DNA of 64,000 bases, from NCBI GenBank assembly GCA_016714815.1, contig JADKBZ010000020.1, positions 30,134-94,133 on the forward strand, in the 5' to 3' direction. The stretch is from Holophagales bacterium (GTDB taxonomy: Bacteria > Acidobacteriota > Thermoanaerobaculia > UBA5066). The notes below the pieces were generated by a model, which worked only from the letters and a program-made list of their open reading frames with translations, was not told where the DNA came from and did not search any database. The stretch's first letter is position 1. Each line of letters begins with the position of its first letter. Below, piece by piece: positions 41,901 to 52,200 of the stretch. The translations under genes and the position numbers were made by a program.

Positions 41901-44900
41901 TCGACGCGTTCGATCCGGCGACGGGCTCGAAAGGGTGGGCCTCCGGCTCGGTCCGCCAGAATGGCGACGTCGTCCACGTCGACGTCGCGCTGCTCGGGCG
42001 TGGCACCGTGCGCGGCCATGTCGTCGATGGCACGGGGACTCGCATTGCGGGCGCGATCGTCCGCTGCAGCTCTTCGGTCGACTCGTACCGAAGCTCGCAG
42101 TTCAGTGCGGCCGACGGGTCGTTCGTCTTCCCTTCCGTTCCGGTGGGGACGCTTCAGCTCCAGGCCGAGGAGCCTCGCACGAGGGAGTCGGCGTGGGCCA
42201 CGGCGCGCCTCGACGTCCCGGGGGCCGTCAACGAGGTGACCCTGACGCTCGCGGCGAGCCCGCGGGCCCGGCTTTCCGGACGTGTCGTGCGCGGTGCCGG
42301 TGGACCCGTCGCGGGCGCGTGGGTCGCCGGCTACGGCGCCACCGGCGAGTACTTCGGAGCCCGGCACGCCCCGGAAGACGGCACCTTCCTGTTCGAATCG
42401 GCTCCCGCGGGCGACGTTCGTCTCGAGGTCTTCGACGGAACGTCCCGCGAGCCCGTTCTCGTGCAACCGCTGACCCTTCTCCAGGACGGTGTCCACGACG
42501 TGACGCTCGTCGTCGCCGACGTGACGCCCCGGTTCGGCGCCGTGGCCGGCGTCGTCCGGCGAACGCTCGGCGGTGTCGCCACGCCCGTCGCCGGCGCGCC
42601 CGTCTGGGCGACGAGAGGCGGCCTGAGAACGACGAGCGGCGCCGACGGCGCGTACCGCATCGACAGCCTGCCGGTCGGAATCACCACCGTCTGGGCGCAG
42701 CTGCCGTCCTCGGGGAGGGCCGTTTCCACGTCGGCGACGGTTCTCGAGGGCGCGACGGCCCCGGCCGACCTTCTCTTCACCGACACGAGTCTCGGGAGTG
42801 TTCGAGGCACCGTCGTCGATCAGGTTGGTCAGCCCCGGGCCGGCGCCCTCGTCGAGATCTGGGAGCAGGCTCCCGCTCTACGGCTCGTCTCCGGGACGCG
42901 AAGCGGAGGCGACGGGAGCTTCCTGCTCCAGAACGTCCCGCCCGGTTCGTGGCGGCTCCAGGCGACGGCGGTGGAGACGCGTGACGGGACCGTGCTGCGC
43001 AACGCGGGCTCGACGACGGTGACCGTGCCGGGACCGGGCGCGACCGCCACGGCGACCATCGCCCTGCGTGGCTTCGTCGACGTCACGGGGCGTGTCGTGG
43101 CTCGGGTACGCGACCGGAACGGCAATCTCGTGGAGAGCCCCGTCCTCTGCACGGTCGAGGTGGCGGCCGGAAGCTTCTCGGGTGCGCTCCCGGGAGATCC
43201 CGAACCCGGAGGCAACCCCGAGGCCGGCCGCGTCTTCGCCGACGGTCCGAACCTGGCGGGGACCGTCCGGACCGATCCCGCCACGGGGACGTTCCGGTTC
43301 CGGTTCGTCCACGGCGGGCCGATTCGCCTCGTGGCGACGAACCCGTTCTACGGAGAGCGCGGTGCCGACCTGGGGCTCGTGAAGGGCGATTCCGCACGTG
43401 GCCCGATCGACCTCGCCTTCGACGGCAACCTCGGCGTGGTCGACGGGTTCCTGCTCGGCGCGGACGGCGCGCCGGTCGCCGGAGCCGCCGTCACGTTGAG
43501 CCCGCTCGACACCTCCTTCGGCGAGCCGCTCGCGTCGATGACGGGCGGGGACGGCGCGTTCCTCTTTCCGCTCGTTCCCTTCGGACTGAACAACCGGATC
43601 GTCTTCTCGGGCTCCATCGGCGGACTCGATCGCTGGGCAGAGGCCCGCGTCGGCGTCACGGTCTCCTCGCCCCGGGCGCGCGCCACGCTCCGCGTGGTTC
43701 CCGTCGGCGACCTCACCGTCCGCGTCGTGACGAACGCCGCCGCCGGCGTCCTGCCGGTGCCGGGCGCGGACGTCCGCGTCCAGGAGACCGAGGGGCCGAG
43801 GCGCGTCTTCGCCGGAATCACGGATACGGAGGGAATCGCCCGGTTCCCGGGCGTCTCCGCCGTCCCGCTCGCGGTCCGGGCGAGAAAGGACCTCGTCGCG
43901 GGACGCGGCTCGGCGCTCGGCGTCGGAGAGGGCTTCCGCGTCGACTCGACCGTCACTCTTTCGCAGACGGCGCAGGTTGCGGGGATCGTCCGCCAGCCCT
44001 CGGACGGCGCGGGGCTCGGAGGGGTGAACGTCCTTCTCGACGGCGGCTCGTCGAAGGGGATCCTCGGCGCGGGGACGACCGACGCCGCGGGCCGCTTCGT
44101 CATCGAGGGGGTTGCGGGGGGGGACGGAACGGTCTTCCGGATTCGCGCGGAGGAGCCGCGCACGCTCCGGGGCGGGGCGTCCACGGTCTTCGTACTGGCG
44201 CCGGGCGAAGCGAGGGAGGTCGACGTCACGCTGCGCGGGATCGGCAGCGTGACGGGAGTCCTCCGGACGTTCGACGGTGCGACGAACCTGGCGGGAGCGG
44301 AGGTCGACGTCTCGTCGCGCGACGAGGACGGAAACGGGAGCCCAACGCTCCGCGTCTCGACCGGGGAGGACGGAAGGTATCGCGCCGAGGGGGTTCCCGA
44401 GGGAACGGTCGTGGTCCGCGCCCGCGTGCCGTCCTCGGGCCTGACGGCCCAGGCGGCGGGGCGGCTTGCCGGCGAAGGGACGACGCTGACTCTCGACCTC
44501 GCGGCCTCACCGACGGGGCGGGTGCGCGGAGCCGTCCTTGCGGCCTCTGGCACCCCCCTCCCCACCGGCGGCGTCGCGCCCGAGGTCCGGCTCGAAGCGG
44601 GGGCGACCCGCCAGACGGTCCTAGCGGCGGAGTACGAATTCGCCGAGGTCGACGCGACGGCCCCGTTGATTCTCAGCGCTTCCGAGCGGGTCGAGCCGTT
44701 CCATGCCGGTCTCCTGCGCGGGCGGGCCGTGGCCGGCCAGACCATCGCCGCAAACGTCCGCTACGCCCCGTTCGGAACGCTGCGCGTCCGGGTCGTCAAG
44801 CCCGACCCGGATCGCCACGGCCTGTTCCTCCCCGCTCCCGGAATCGTCGTCTTCTCCTGCAGCGAGCCATATGGATACCGGTTCCCGTGCGGTGCCCCGG

Positions 44901-47900
44901 TCCGGACGGACGCCGTGGGAAACGCCACCCTCCCGAACGTTGGGGGCGGTGCGCTTGGTCGCCTCGAGGCGAAGGAAGAGGCGACGGGCGCGCGCGGGAC
45001 GTCGGAGGTCGCCCCGTTCTCGTCCGACGGCGAAACGCGAGACGTCACCGTCGTCGTCGAGCCCCGCGGCCTCGTCCGCGGACGGCTGCTCCTTCCGGGA
45101 GGAGGGGGGCCCGCGGCCGCCGCGAGCGTCGTCCTCCAGCAGCTGGACTTCCGCGGACTCTGGTGGGTCACGGTGGCCTCGACCGTTTCCGGTGCCGACG
45201 GCCGCTTCGACCTCCGGGACGTCGGGTTCGGCGAACTCGTCCTCCGGGCGTCCACCAGCGCCGGGCCTATCGCGCGGGGGGAGACGGCCGTCGCGCTCTC
45301 CGCCGCGATTCCGGTCCGCGACACGGGAGACCTTCTTCTCGACGGCGAGGGGCCGCGAGTCGTCTCCGTGACGCCCGCCGACGGCGCGTCGGGCGTCGGA
45401 CTGTCGCCCGTCCTGACGGCGGTCTTCTCCGAGCCGCTCGGCGTGGCGCTGCACGAGCGACGCCCACAGGAATTCGTCGAGCTGAGCGGTCCGCATGGAA
45501 TCGTGCCGGTGTCCGTTTCTCTCGAAGCGGACGAGACCGCGCTTCGTATTTCGCTGCCGGCCGGGGCGTCGCTCGCCGGAGCGACGACGTACCAGCTCCG
45601 GCTTCTCGAGTCCCTCCCCGATCGGGCCGGAATGACGCTCGGTGGAGACGTCGTCGTCCGTTTCACGACGGCCGACCTGACCGCGCCCACGGTTCTCACC
45701 TCCGTGCCACTTCCGGGCCAGATACAGGTGGTGACCGACGCGAACCCCGTCGTCGTCTTCACGAAGACGCTCGACGCGGCGACGGTGCCTTCCGGCGTGT
45801 CGCTCCAAAGGCGCGACGCGCCGCAGGGACCCGTCTCCTCCGCTCCCTCTCTGCGAGCCGACGCGCGAACCGTCGCCCTGAACCCGGCCGCGCCGCTCGA
45901 AGCAGAAGCCGAGTACGAGATCGTGGTCGACGGCGTCGCCGACACGGCGGGCAATCGCGTTCCGTTCCCCGTCCGGATTCCCTTCCTGACCCTCGACGAC
46001 CGGGCGCCCGTCCTGACGCTCGACGCCCCTCTGACGCCGACGCCGCTGGAGGGAAGCAGTCAGACCTTCACTCTCCGTTACGCCGCCGACGACGTCGCGT
46101 CCGTTCGGCTCACCCTCGTCGCGGCAACCGGCTTCCTGCCCTGCGGCGAGGATGCGCCGGCACCGCCGGAGCGGAGCGTTTCATTCTCCTGCCGTCTGCC
46201 CCTGATCTCGACTGCGGGCGGGACGAGCCTCGTTCTCCGGGCCGAGGGGAGCGACCGATCGGGGAACTCCGCGTTCCCGGTGGACCGGCTCCTGACGCTC
46301 GCTCCCGACGCGCCTCCCGTCCTCGCGGTGACGAGCCCCGCGGGCGGCACGCGATACCTCTCCGGGACGACGATCCGCGTCGCCGGAAGTGTCGAGGACG
46401 ACCACGGCACGGCCACCGTGACGGCGCGCTTCGGTGACGCGAGTCGAAGCGCGACCGGGACGGGGAGCTTTTCCCTGACGCTCCCGGTCCCGATCGTCGC
46501 GGCACCCTCGACTCTGGTCCTCGAAGTCGTCGCCGTCGACACGGCCGGCAATGCAGCCCGGCCCGTCACGATTCCACTCGGAGTCGACCCTGACGTCACG
46601 TTCCCGTCGATCTCGATCGCCGCGCCCGACGCGGGAGAGAGCTCCATCGGCGGGAGACCCGTCTCCCTCGTCGCCTCGGCCACGGACGACGCGACCGGCG
46701 TCTCCCTCCGCTGGAGGGCCGCGAGCGGAGCGTGGAGCGCACCGGAAGGCGAGGCGCTCTCGGTCCTCGTTCCGACTCCTTTCGTCGGTGCCGAGACCTC
46801 CTTCCTCCTCGAACTCGAGGCGCGCGACGGCGCCGGGAACGTCTCTGCGGCTACCCGGAGCGTGCGCCTCCTCCCCAATCTCGCACCGGGCCTCATCGTG
46901 ACCGCGCCCGGCCACGGCTTCCGCGTGACGGCCGAGACGAGCTTCCTCGTCACGGGAACGGCCTCGGACGACGGTGGCGTGCCGACCGTGACGGCGACCT
47001 ACCGTGGCTCGTCCCGGACCGCGACGGGGACGAGCTTCTCCCTCTCGTTCCAGGCGCCGGCGGTCTCGGCTCCGACGGAGACGGTGGTCCGAGTGGTGGC
47101 GACCGACGCGGAGGGAAACTCCTCGACGCCCGTCGACCTCTTCGTGACGGTGGTCCCCGACGCGGGCGGGACACCGACGATCGTCCTTTCTCCGCCCGCC
47201 CCGGCCGTCCTTCTCGCGGACGTGGGAGCCGCGGCGTCCCTCACGTACGCCGACAACGTCGGCCTCGAGGCGGCGACGGCCGAGGTGACGGGCGGCCTCA
47301 CCTCGGGTGGCCGGCTGACCTTTGCGCTCGCGGGAGCCAACGCCGACAAGGTCGTGCCTCTCACGACCGCCGCCGTGCCGTTCGGAACGCCCGCCCGCGT
47401 CTCCGCGACACTCCGGAACGTCTCGGCACGGACGGCCTCGCTCGACGTCGCGCTCCCGGTGGCGTTCCACCGGCTCGAGAGCCCGCTCCCGGCAGGTGCC
47501 GTCGTCGAAGGCGGTCTCCTTCCGCTCACGTTCCGCCTGACTTCGGAGGGACGCGCCCGCGCGGCGGCGCTGCGGCTCGAGATCGGGACGCGGACGGCCG
47601 CGGGCTTCTCGGCTCTCGCGTGTGTCCAGCGCTCGGCTCCGTTGTCTGAGCTCGAAGCGCTCTCGATCGGCGTCCCCGCCGGTTTTCCGGGCCTCGTCCT
47701 CCGCTCCGTCCTCGTCGAGGCCGACGGAAGCGAGGCGCCGGCGGCGGACTCCGAAGGTCGGTTCCTCTTCGAACGGCCGCTCGCCACGACGGCGGACGCC
47801 GTGGCTCCCACCGTCGCGATCGGGACGCCAGCGGAGGCGGCGTCCTTCACCGCTGGGGCGCCTGTCGCCGTGGAGGTGTCGGCAGCCGACGACGTGAGGC

Positions 47901-49285
47901 TCCGGTCGATCGAGGTGACGTTCGCCGGGATCACGAAGGCGTGCCTCGTCTCGCCCTGCCGGGTCTCCTTCTTCGCGCCGCGGGCCGCGGCCCCGACGAT
48001 CCAGGCGATCTCCGCCGTGGCGAAGGATGCCTCGGGCCGGAGTTCGAGCGCCACGGTCTCCGTCACCGTCTCCCCGGCGGCGGGTGCCGCCCCCGGCGCG
48101 GCGAGCGTGCGCGGTGACGGGCGAAAGCCGCGCGTCTCGTTCGTGACGCCGGCCCTTTCGCCCGCGGCGGTGCCGCCTCGCTCCACCTACGTTCCCTGGG
48201 TCGACGCCACGGACGAGGACGGGATCGAGACGATGGAGCTCTTCCTCGGCGACGGCGCCGCGGAGCCGTGCCTCGTTCTTCGGATGCCGGAGGATTCCTG
48301 GCCACCGCGAAAGGGGTGCGCGATACCCGACGTCGCCGACGGTACGGAGCTCGCGCTCGTGGCCCGTGCGACGGACCGGGCGGGAGAGAGCGCCCAGGCC
48401 CGGAGCGTCCTCGTCGTCCGGGAGGGGCTCCGGCTCCGCGGTCCGGCCCGGCTGGCGGAACGCGGGGAGGCGCTGGCCGACGCCACGCTCTACGTCGAGG
48501 GCGACGTGTCGGTCGAAGGGGAGCTCCTCGTCGGAGAGCTTCACCTGAGGGCGGGAGCCGTTCTGAGGCCGAGGCTCGACGGCGCTACGCCCGATTCGAT
48601 TCGCGTTCGCGTCCGCGGCGACCTCGTTCTCGACGCCGGCTCGCGGATCGACGCCTCGGCAACCGGCGTCCGCAGCGTCTCCGAGCTCGTCGCCGGCACG
48701 CCCCCCTCGAGGGAGGGCGAAGGCGCTCCTCACGGCGGGGAGGCGGGCGTCGATGGGACGATCCGCGCCGCCTACGGATCGGCCTCGGCTCCGCTTCTCC
48801 CTGGCGCGCGTGGAGGAGTGGCGGGGACCTTCGGTGGAGGTATGGTGTCGCTCCTTGCGAAGCGAATCGTTCTCGCGGGCGTCGTCGCGGCCGACGGCGA
48901 GGACGGAAACAGGGACCGCCCGGCCTGGCGCGGCCTCGGTGCCGGCGGCTCGATCTTCCTCGTCGCCGAACAGGCGGTCACCGGACCCGTCGACGCGAGC
49001 CCACAAGGTTTCCGATGGGGCGTCGTGTCGGCGCGCGGCGGCGATCCCTCGCCTGCAGAAGCGATTCCGTTCACGGGCGCCTTTGCGGCGGGCGGGCGCA
49101 TCTCGCTCTCGGCCCGGCTCCTCGATCTTCCGCTTCTCGATGTGTCGGGGACGATCGGGCCGGAGGGGACGCTGCCGGGACGGGCGGGCTCGATCTTCGT
49201 CCGCGATGCGCTGAGACCTGACGGCGTGAGGATCGTCCCGCCTCCCGGCGCCGGCGAGATCCCGGCCGTGGAGGAGATGCCGTGA
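38978..49285 (+). CDS. Giant exported protein with carboxypeptidase-regulatory and Ig-like arrays
   Basis: A 3,435-residue protein. GTG 38978 overlaps the previous stop as GTGA; the frame is open further upstream but only as a shadow. The signal peptide is LPGPAAIAAAFLALASVAPRASGQ. Residues about 35-900 are unassigned beta-rich sequence. About 909-2120 is an array of carboxypeptidase-regulatory-like domains (GRVLGPDGTPLPDATVRLAE, GTVVDQVGQPRAGALVEIW, GFLLGADGAPVAGAAVTLS and others). About 2125-2340 holds two SbsA-type Ig domains (VVSVTPADGASGVGLSPVLTAVFSEPL), then a long Ig-like array to about 3050. The C-terminal 280 residues have a repetitive hydrophobic beta-solenoid look (VEGDVSVEGELLVGELHLRAG). 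It is probably a surface or secreted partner of the RHS protein encoded next. Confidence 0.87.
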   Translation: MIERRRFAHRRLPGPAAIAAAFLALASVAPRASGQTTLGHGQLRLVGASFDVEPVAQAVPVGVPAVLRTVFGGDSAGLAQAGLRVSARLRGPGLGAPVTLRTAPGGELRLPALQVKGEYRLEAISLTDGAGVSIPAAHPVATVTVTDVLVSSISSHVLTPEELADRGIVLDERNLQAFSFALGLSIQGRTIGIELPALVWDGTQYQAVGPPRIEVQGPLPERFQPPTVVAVPLVDTTNAPPPFEEDEQDENGVAPRPVFGLLVFPGNIRFLHQFLSVVLMVQNGSAAGSGLVLKDVSTAVSLPASALRLAGTTPAVADGQPIPVRHPGPDGLLDTPDDLVILAAQQAGSAEMVAEGLKVGTHEVVCQIEATLDGLANQPPLRLSGRARGSVVIRDPSFALTFHHPEVVRKDEVYDLRVTVANTSTVRANRVALALDAASLTGAVVLDVPPGADAVAELGDISPGDASDARFRLRATRTGRVVASAFTSDGSVSGSLRLRTGVTNDGLPLSPDTFVFPSFVSALPAPFVDASTRLIGIAHGLATADATVPGSLAPPDFADGSVRARAVELVAAARRAGIGQPVPSAVADVLLRWLGSRDEIPGFDLVRRGNVRGRELEAAAARALDEVLQTGGRPSFDQMILDAAAANAEPALAGRTQSGPVFVVLSTADPADPDARLRLRGVGTGAETSGGPEDASVLREVPYAALLPLKAPGGGEASLVGRLPASALDVEIVGRRTGAVALDVVYPDGHGGFSRVRFGSISVRAGSLTTTRLTMGAADLDLVSSIDGRRTGNASAALPSPFAAVVAVQDVDANPLGKVVTLLFNRDVAEGPASEPRLWRLPTTTRGGAPLERRVAAVSASTDLRLVSLLSGGVVSPVRPGTARGELVPSSAGESWSGELAIFPRLGLEGGEIEGRVLGPDGTPLPDATVRLAESATDDLSGRSFEATTATTRTDARGSFVFDFVRRQDGKPFRLDAFDPATGSKGWASGSVRQNGDVVHVDVALLGRGTVRGHVVDGTGTRIAGAIVRCSSSVDSYRSSQFSAADGSFVFPSVPVGTLQLQAEEPRTRESAWATARLDVPGAVNEVTLTLAASPRARLSGRVVRGAGGPVAGAWVAGYGATGEYFGARHAPEDGTFLFESAPAGDVRLEVFDGTSREPVLVQPLTLLQDGVHDVTLVVADVTPRFGAVAGVVRRTLGGVATPVAGAPVWATRGGLRTTSGADGAYRIDSLPVGITTVWAQLPSSGRAVSTSATVLEGATAPADLLFTDTSLGSVRGTVVDQVGQPRAGALVEIWEQAPALRLVSGTRSGGDGSFLLQNVPPGSWRLQATAVETRDGTVLRNAGSTTVTVPGPGATATATIALRGFVDVTGRVVARVRDRNGNLVESPVLCTVEVAAGSFSGALPGDPEPGGNPEAGRVFADGPNLAGTVRTDPATGTFRFRFVHGGPIRLVATNPFYGERGADLGLVKGDSARGPIDLAFDGNLGVVDGFLLGADGAPVAGAAVTLSPLDTSFGEPLASMTGGDGAFLFPLVPFGLNNRIVFSGSIGGLDRWAEARVGVTVSSPRARATLRVVPVGDLTVRVVTNAAAGVLPVPGADVRVQETEGPRRVFAGITDTEGIARFPGVSAVPLAVRARKDLVAGRGSALGVGEGFRVDSTVTLSQTAQVAGIVRQPSDGAGLGGVNVLLDGGSSKGILGAGTTDAAGRFVIEGVAGGDGTVFRIRAEEPRTLRGGASTVFVLAPGEAREVDVTLRGIGSVTGVLRTFDGATNLAGAEVDVSSRDEDGNGSPTLRVSTGEDGRYRAEGVPEGTVVVRARVPSSGLTAQAAGRLAGEGTTLTLDLAASPTGRVRGAVLAASGTPLPTGGVAPEVRLEAGATRQTVLAAEYEFAEVDATAPLILSASERVEPFHAGLLRGRAVAGQTIAANVRYAPFGTLRVRVVKPDPDRHGLFLPAPGIVVFSCSEPYGYRFPCGAPVRTDAVGNATLPNVGGGALGRLEAKEEATGARGTSEVAPFSSDGETRDVTVVVEPRGLVRGRLLLPGGGGPAAAASVVLQQLDFRGLWWVTVASTVSGADGRFDLRDVGFGELVLRASTSAGPIARGETAVALSAAIPVRDTGDLLLDGEGPRVVSVTPADGASGVGLSPVLTAVFSEPLGVALHERRPQEFVELSGPHGIVPVSVSLEADETALRISLPAGASLAGATTYQLRLLESLPDRAGMTLGGDVVVRFTTADLTAPTVLTSVPLPGQIQVVTDANPVVVFTKTLDAATVPSGVSLQRRDAPQGPVSSAPSLRADARTVALNPAAPLEAEAEYEIVVDGVADTAGNRVPFPVRIPFLTLDDRAPVLTLDAPLTPTPLEGSSQTFTLRYAADDVASVRLTLVAATGFLPCGEDAPAPPERSVSFSCRLPLISTAGGTSLVLRAEGSDRSGNSAFPVDRLLTLAPDAPPVLAVTSPAGGTRYLSGTTIRVAGSVEDDHGTATVTARFGDASRSATGTGSFSLTLPVPIVAAPSTLVLEVVAVDTAGNAARPVTIPLGVDPDVTFPSISIAAPDAGESSIGGRPVSLVASATDDATGVSLRWRAASGAWSAPEGEALSVLVPTPFVGAETSFLLELEARDGAGNVSAATRSVRLLPNLAPGLIVTAPGHGFRVTAETSFLVTGTASDDGGVPTVTATYRGSSRTATGTSFSLSFQAPAVSAPTETVVRVVATDAEGNSSTPVDLFVTVVPDAGGTPTIVLSPPAPAVLLADVGAAASLTYADNVGLEAATAEVTGGLTSGGRLTFALAGANADKVVPLTTAAVPFGTPARVSATLRNVSARTASLDVALPVAFHRLESPLPAGAVVEGGLLPLTFRLTSEGRARAAALRLEIGTRTAAGFSALACVQRSAPLSELEALSIGVPAGFPGLVLRSVLVEADGSEAPAADSEGRFLFERPLATTADAVAPTVAIGTPAEAASFTAGAPVAVEVSAADDVRLRSIEVTFAGITKACLVSPCRVSFFAPRAAAPTIQAISAVAKDASGRSSSATVSVTVSPAAGAAPGAASVRGDGRKPRVSFVTPALSPAAVPPRSTYVPWVDATDEDGIETMELFLGDGAAEPCLVLRMPEDSWPPRKGCAIPDVADGTELALVARATDRAGESAQARSVLVVREGLRLRGPARLAERGEALADATLYVEGDVSVEGELLVGELHLRAGAVLRPRLDGATPDSIRVRVRGDLVLDAGSRIDASATGVRSVSELVAGTPPSREGEGAPHGGEAGVDGTIRAAYGSASAPLLPGARGGVAGTFGGGMVSLLAKRIVLAGVVAADGEDGNRDRPAWRGLGAGGSIFLVAEQAVTGPVDASPQGFRWGVVSARGGDPSPAEAIPFTGAFAAGGRISLSARLLDLPLLDVSGTIGPEGTLPGRAGSIFVRDALRPDGVRIVPPPGAGEIPAVEEMP
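41701..45340 (+). repeat. Array of carboxypeptidase-regulatory-like domains
   Basis: Within the 3,435-residue protein, units of roughly 80-110 residues recur with a G-x-V-x(n)-G-x-P-x-A-G-A-x-V opening and a D-G-x-F/Y-x-F turn before the closing strands. The units are related in protein sequence but well diverged in DNA. Confidence 0.75.
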
Positions 49286-52200
49286 CGGCCCCGATCCGAC
49301 TCCTCCTCCGCACCGTCGCGCGCGTTCTCGCGTCGGTGTTCGGTCTCTTCCTGACGCTCCCGCTCGCAGCGGACGACCCGTTCCTCGTCGCCCCTACGAC
49401 GGGCGGGCAGGCGATCTTCGCTTCGCGCGATGTGGAGATGACGGGCGGCGCGACCGTCGACTCCGCAGGGCTCCTGGGAACGGGAGGCGGACGCGGCAGA
49501 GGGCACGTCGTCGCGGGCGGGAGCATTCGCCTCTCGGATCGCGTGCGTGTCGACGGAGACGCGCGCTGCGGACCGGGCGGGGAAGTGCGCAAGGAAGGCG
49601 CGTCCTCGGTTTTGGGCAGTTCCGGCCCGCTGGCAGCGCCTCCGGCACCGATCACGCTCGACCTCGCCGCGCTCGAGGCGACCCTCGCGGCGGCGAACGA
49701 CAACATCAGGATTCCCAGGACTGCCCTCGACCGGTCCGCGCTTTCGGGCCCGTCCGGGCGAACGCTCGCCATCGGCGACGGCGACCGGCTCGACCTTCCC
49801 GAGGGAACGTATCTTCTCGACGCTCTTCGCCTCGAAGGGAGTGCCGTCGTCGCCGCGAGCGGGCGCGTCCGGATCCTCGTCACCGGGCCGATCCGGCTGG
49901 CAGGCCGAAGCCGCCTGAACCCCGAGGCGGGACCGTTCTTCCTCCGCCTCTGGTCTTCCGGCGCAGACGTCACGCTTGAGGGCTCTTCGTCCATTCGCGC
50001 CTTCGTGCTCGCCCCGCGAGCCGCCGCCGTTCTCGGGGGCGATTCGACCCTGACGGGGGCGCTGCGGTCGGAATCGGTCCGTCTAGAAGGACAGGCGCGC
50101 GTCACGCGGCTCGTGGAAGACGGTCCACCCCTCGGGGCAACCTTCACCGAGTCGGGACAGCCCCTCGAGGACCAGTCCGTCTTCCGCCGCCCGGTCCGTC
50201 CCGAGGTGGCGCCCGTTCCGCGTGTTCCCGTTCCGGAGATGGCGCTTCTTCTGGACGGAAGGCCGTTCCGTTCCGGTGACGTCGTCACGGCCGAGGGGGA
50301 GCATCGTCTCCTGGCCCGGCTTCGCGACACCCTCGGCCGCGACACGGACTCTTCCGTCTCGTTCCGGATCGTCGCGGACGGAGGCGAAGCGCCGCGCGTC
50401 GCGATCGTGTCGCCCACAGCCGGGGCGATCGTCGGCGCGAGCCCCATCGACGTGACGGGCACCGCCGGGACGGCCGACTCGGTCGACGTCAATGGCATCG
50501 CGGCGTCTCTTGCGGGCGGCAGCTTCCTCGCGCGGGGGGTGCCGCTCGTCGAAGGGAAGAAGGCCCTCGTCGCCACCGGACGCGATTCGCAGGGGCGCGT
50601 CGGCACGGCCCGTTCTTCGGTCGTCCTCGACACGGTTCCTCCGGCGATCGAGCTCTTCGAGTCGGGCCTCGTCCTCGTCGACGGGCGCCTCTTCGCCCGT
50701 ACGGTGATCCCCGTCGTCTCGATCGTCGAGGCGCATCCCGGCTCGACCGCCGCGACCCTCGACGGCGCGACGTTCGTCCCGGGGACCCCGGTCTCGGGCG
50801 AGGGGGCGCACCTGCTCTCGGTCGCCGCGCAGGACCGCGCGGGGAACCGCTCGACGCGAAGCGTCCATTTCACCGTCGACACGACGCCGCCCGCGCTCGC
50901 GATCACGCAGCCGGCGCCGGGAGACGTCGTCAGCTCGCTTCCCAGAGCGCTCTCGGGAAGGTGCGGCGACGCCGTCCGCGTGTCGTCGGCGGGAATGGAC
51001 GTCACCCCGGCGAACGGGACCTTCACCTTCCCCGCCTGGCCGTTCGTCGAGGGGCGGACCACGGTCCTCGTCACGTCGGTGGACGCCGCGGGGAACGAGG
51101 CGGTCGCGACAGCCGGGTATCTCGTCGACGTCGCGGCGCCGGTCGTTTCCATCTCGACTCCGGCCGCGGGGGCGATCCTCGGCCCGGGGCCGATCTTCGT
51201 CCGGGGCACCGCATCAGACGCCACGCTGAGGGAAGTGACGGTCGAGGGCCTGAGGGCGACCCTCGGGAGCGGCGGCGAGTTCGTCGCGGGGCCCTTCGCG
51301 CGTTCCGATGGTGCCCATTCCCTTACCGCCACCGCGTGGGACGCGGCGGGGCGGACGACGGATGCCACCGTGCACGTCACGGTCGATACCGTTCCGCCCG
51401 TCATCTCCGTCCACGTCGCCTCCACGGGAGCGCTCCTCGCACCCGGGGCCCTGCTCTCGGCGCCGCCGGTCTTGGACATCCGGGTCACCGACACGACGAC
51501 GCCGGACCGGATCAGGGTGGTGGTCCAGGTCGACGGCGCGGACTACGGTGGAGGGCCGGTGACCGGAGAAGGGGCCCACCACGTCGACGTCACGGCCACC
51601 GACAGGGCCGGAAACGGCGCGACCGCGAATATCCCCTTCTCGCTCGACACGACGTCTCCCGATTTCAGCAGCCTTCTCCCGGTCAACGAGTCGGTGGGCC
51701 GGAGCGCGACGGTCACGGTCTCCGGGAGCGTGAGCGCCGACGCCGTGAGCGTCACGGTGAACCGGGTCCCCGCACGCCTCGGCAGAGGCGCCTTCTCTCT
51801 CGGCGGCGTCGCCCTCGTGGAGGGGGCGAATTCTCTGGACCTGCGAGCCGTCGACGCCGCGGGGAACGAAGGCACGGAAACCCTCCGGCTCGTCCTCGAC
51901 ACGATTCCTCCCGTGATCGAGGTGATCCCGCCCGCGCCGAACGGCCTCGTCGACACGGTCTCGATCGCCGTGTCGGGAACGGCCTCCGACGCGAATCTCG
52001 AGGGCGTCACGGTCGACGGCGTGGAAACGAAGCTCAGCGGAGGCTCGTTCCGTCGCGAGGGCGTGCCTCTCGTCGAAGGACCGAACACTCTGGAGGCCAG
52101 GGCGCGCGACCGGGCCGGCAACTCCACGAAGGCCACCGTCGCGATCACGGCCGACACGAAGGCCCCGGTCATCGCGATCGGTGCTCCCGCCGCGGGGACG

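Noticed and set aside
46181..51494. Several long minus-strand frames of 800-940 codons
   Set aside because: Shadows of the two giant genes; no family motifs, no start signals.
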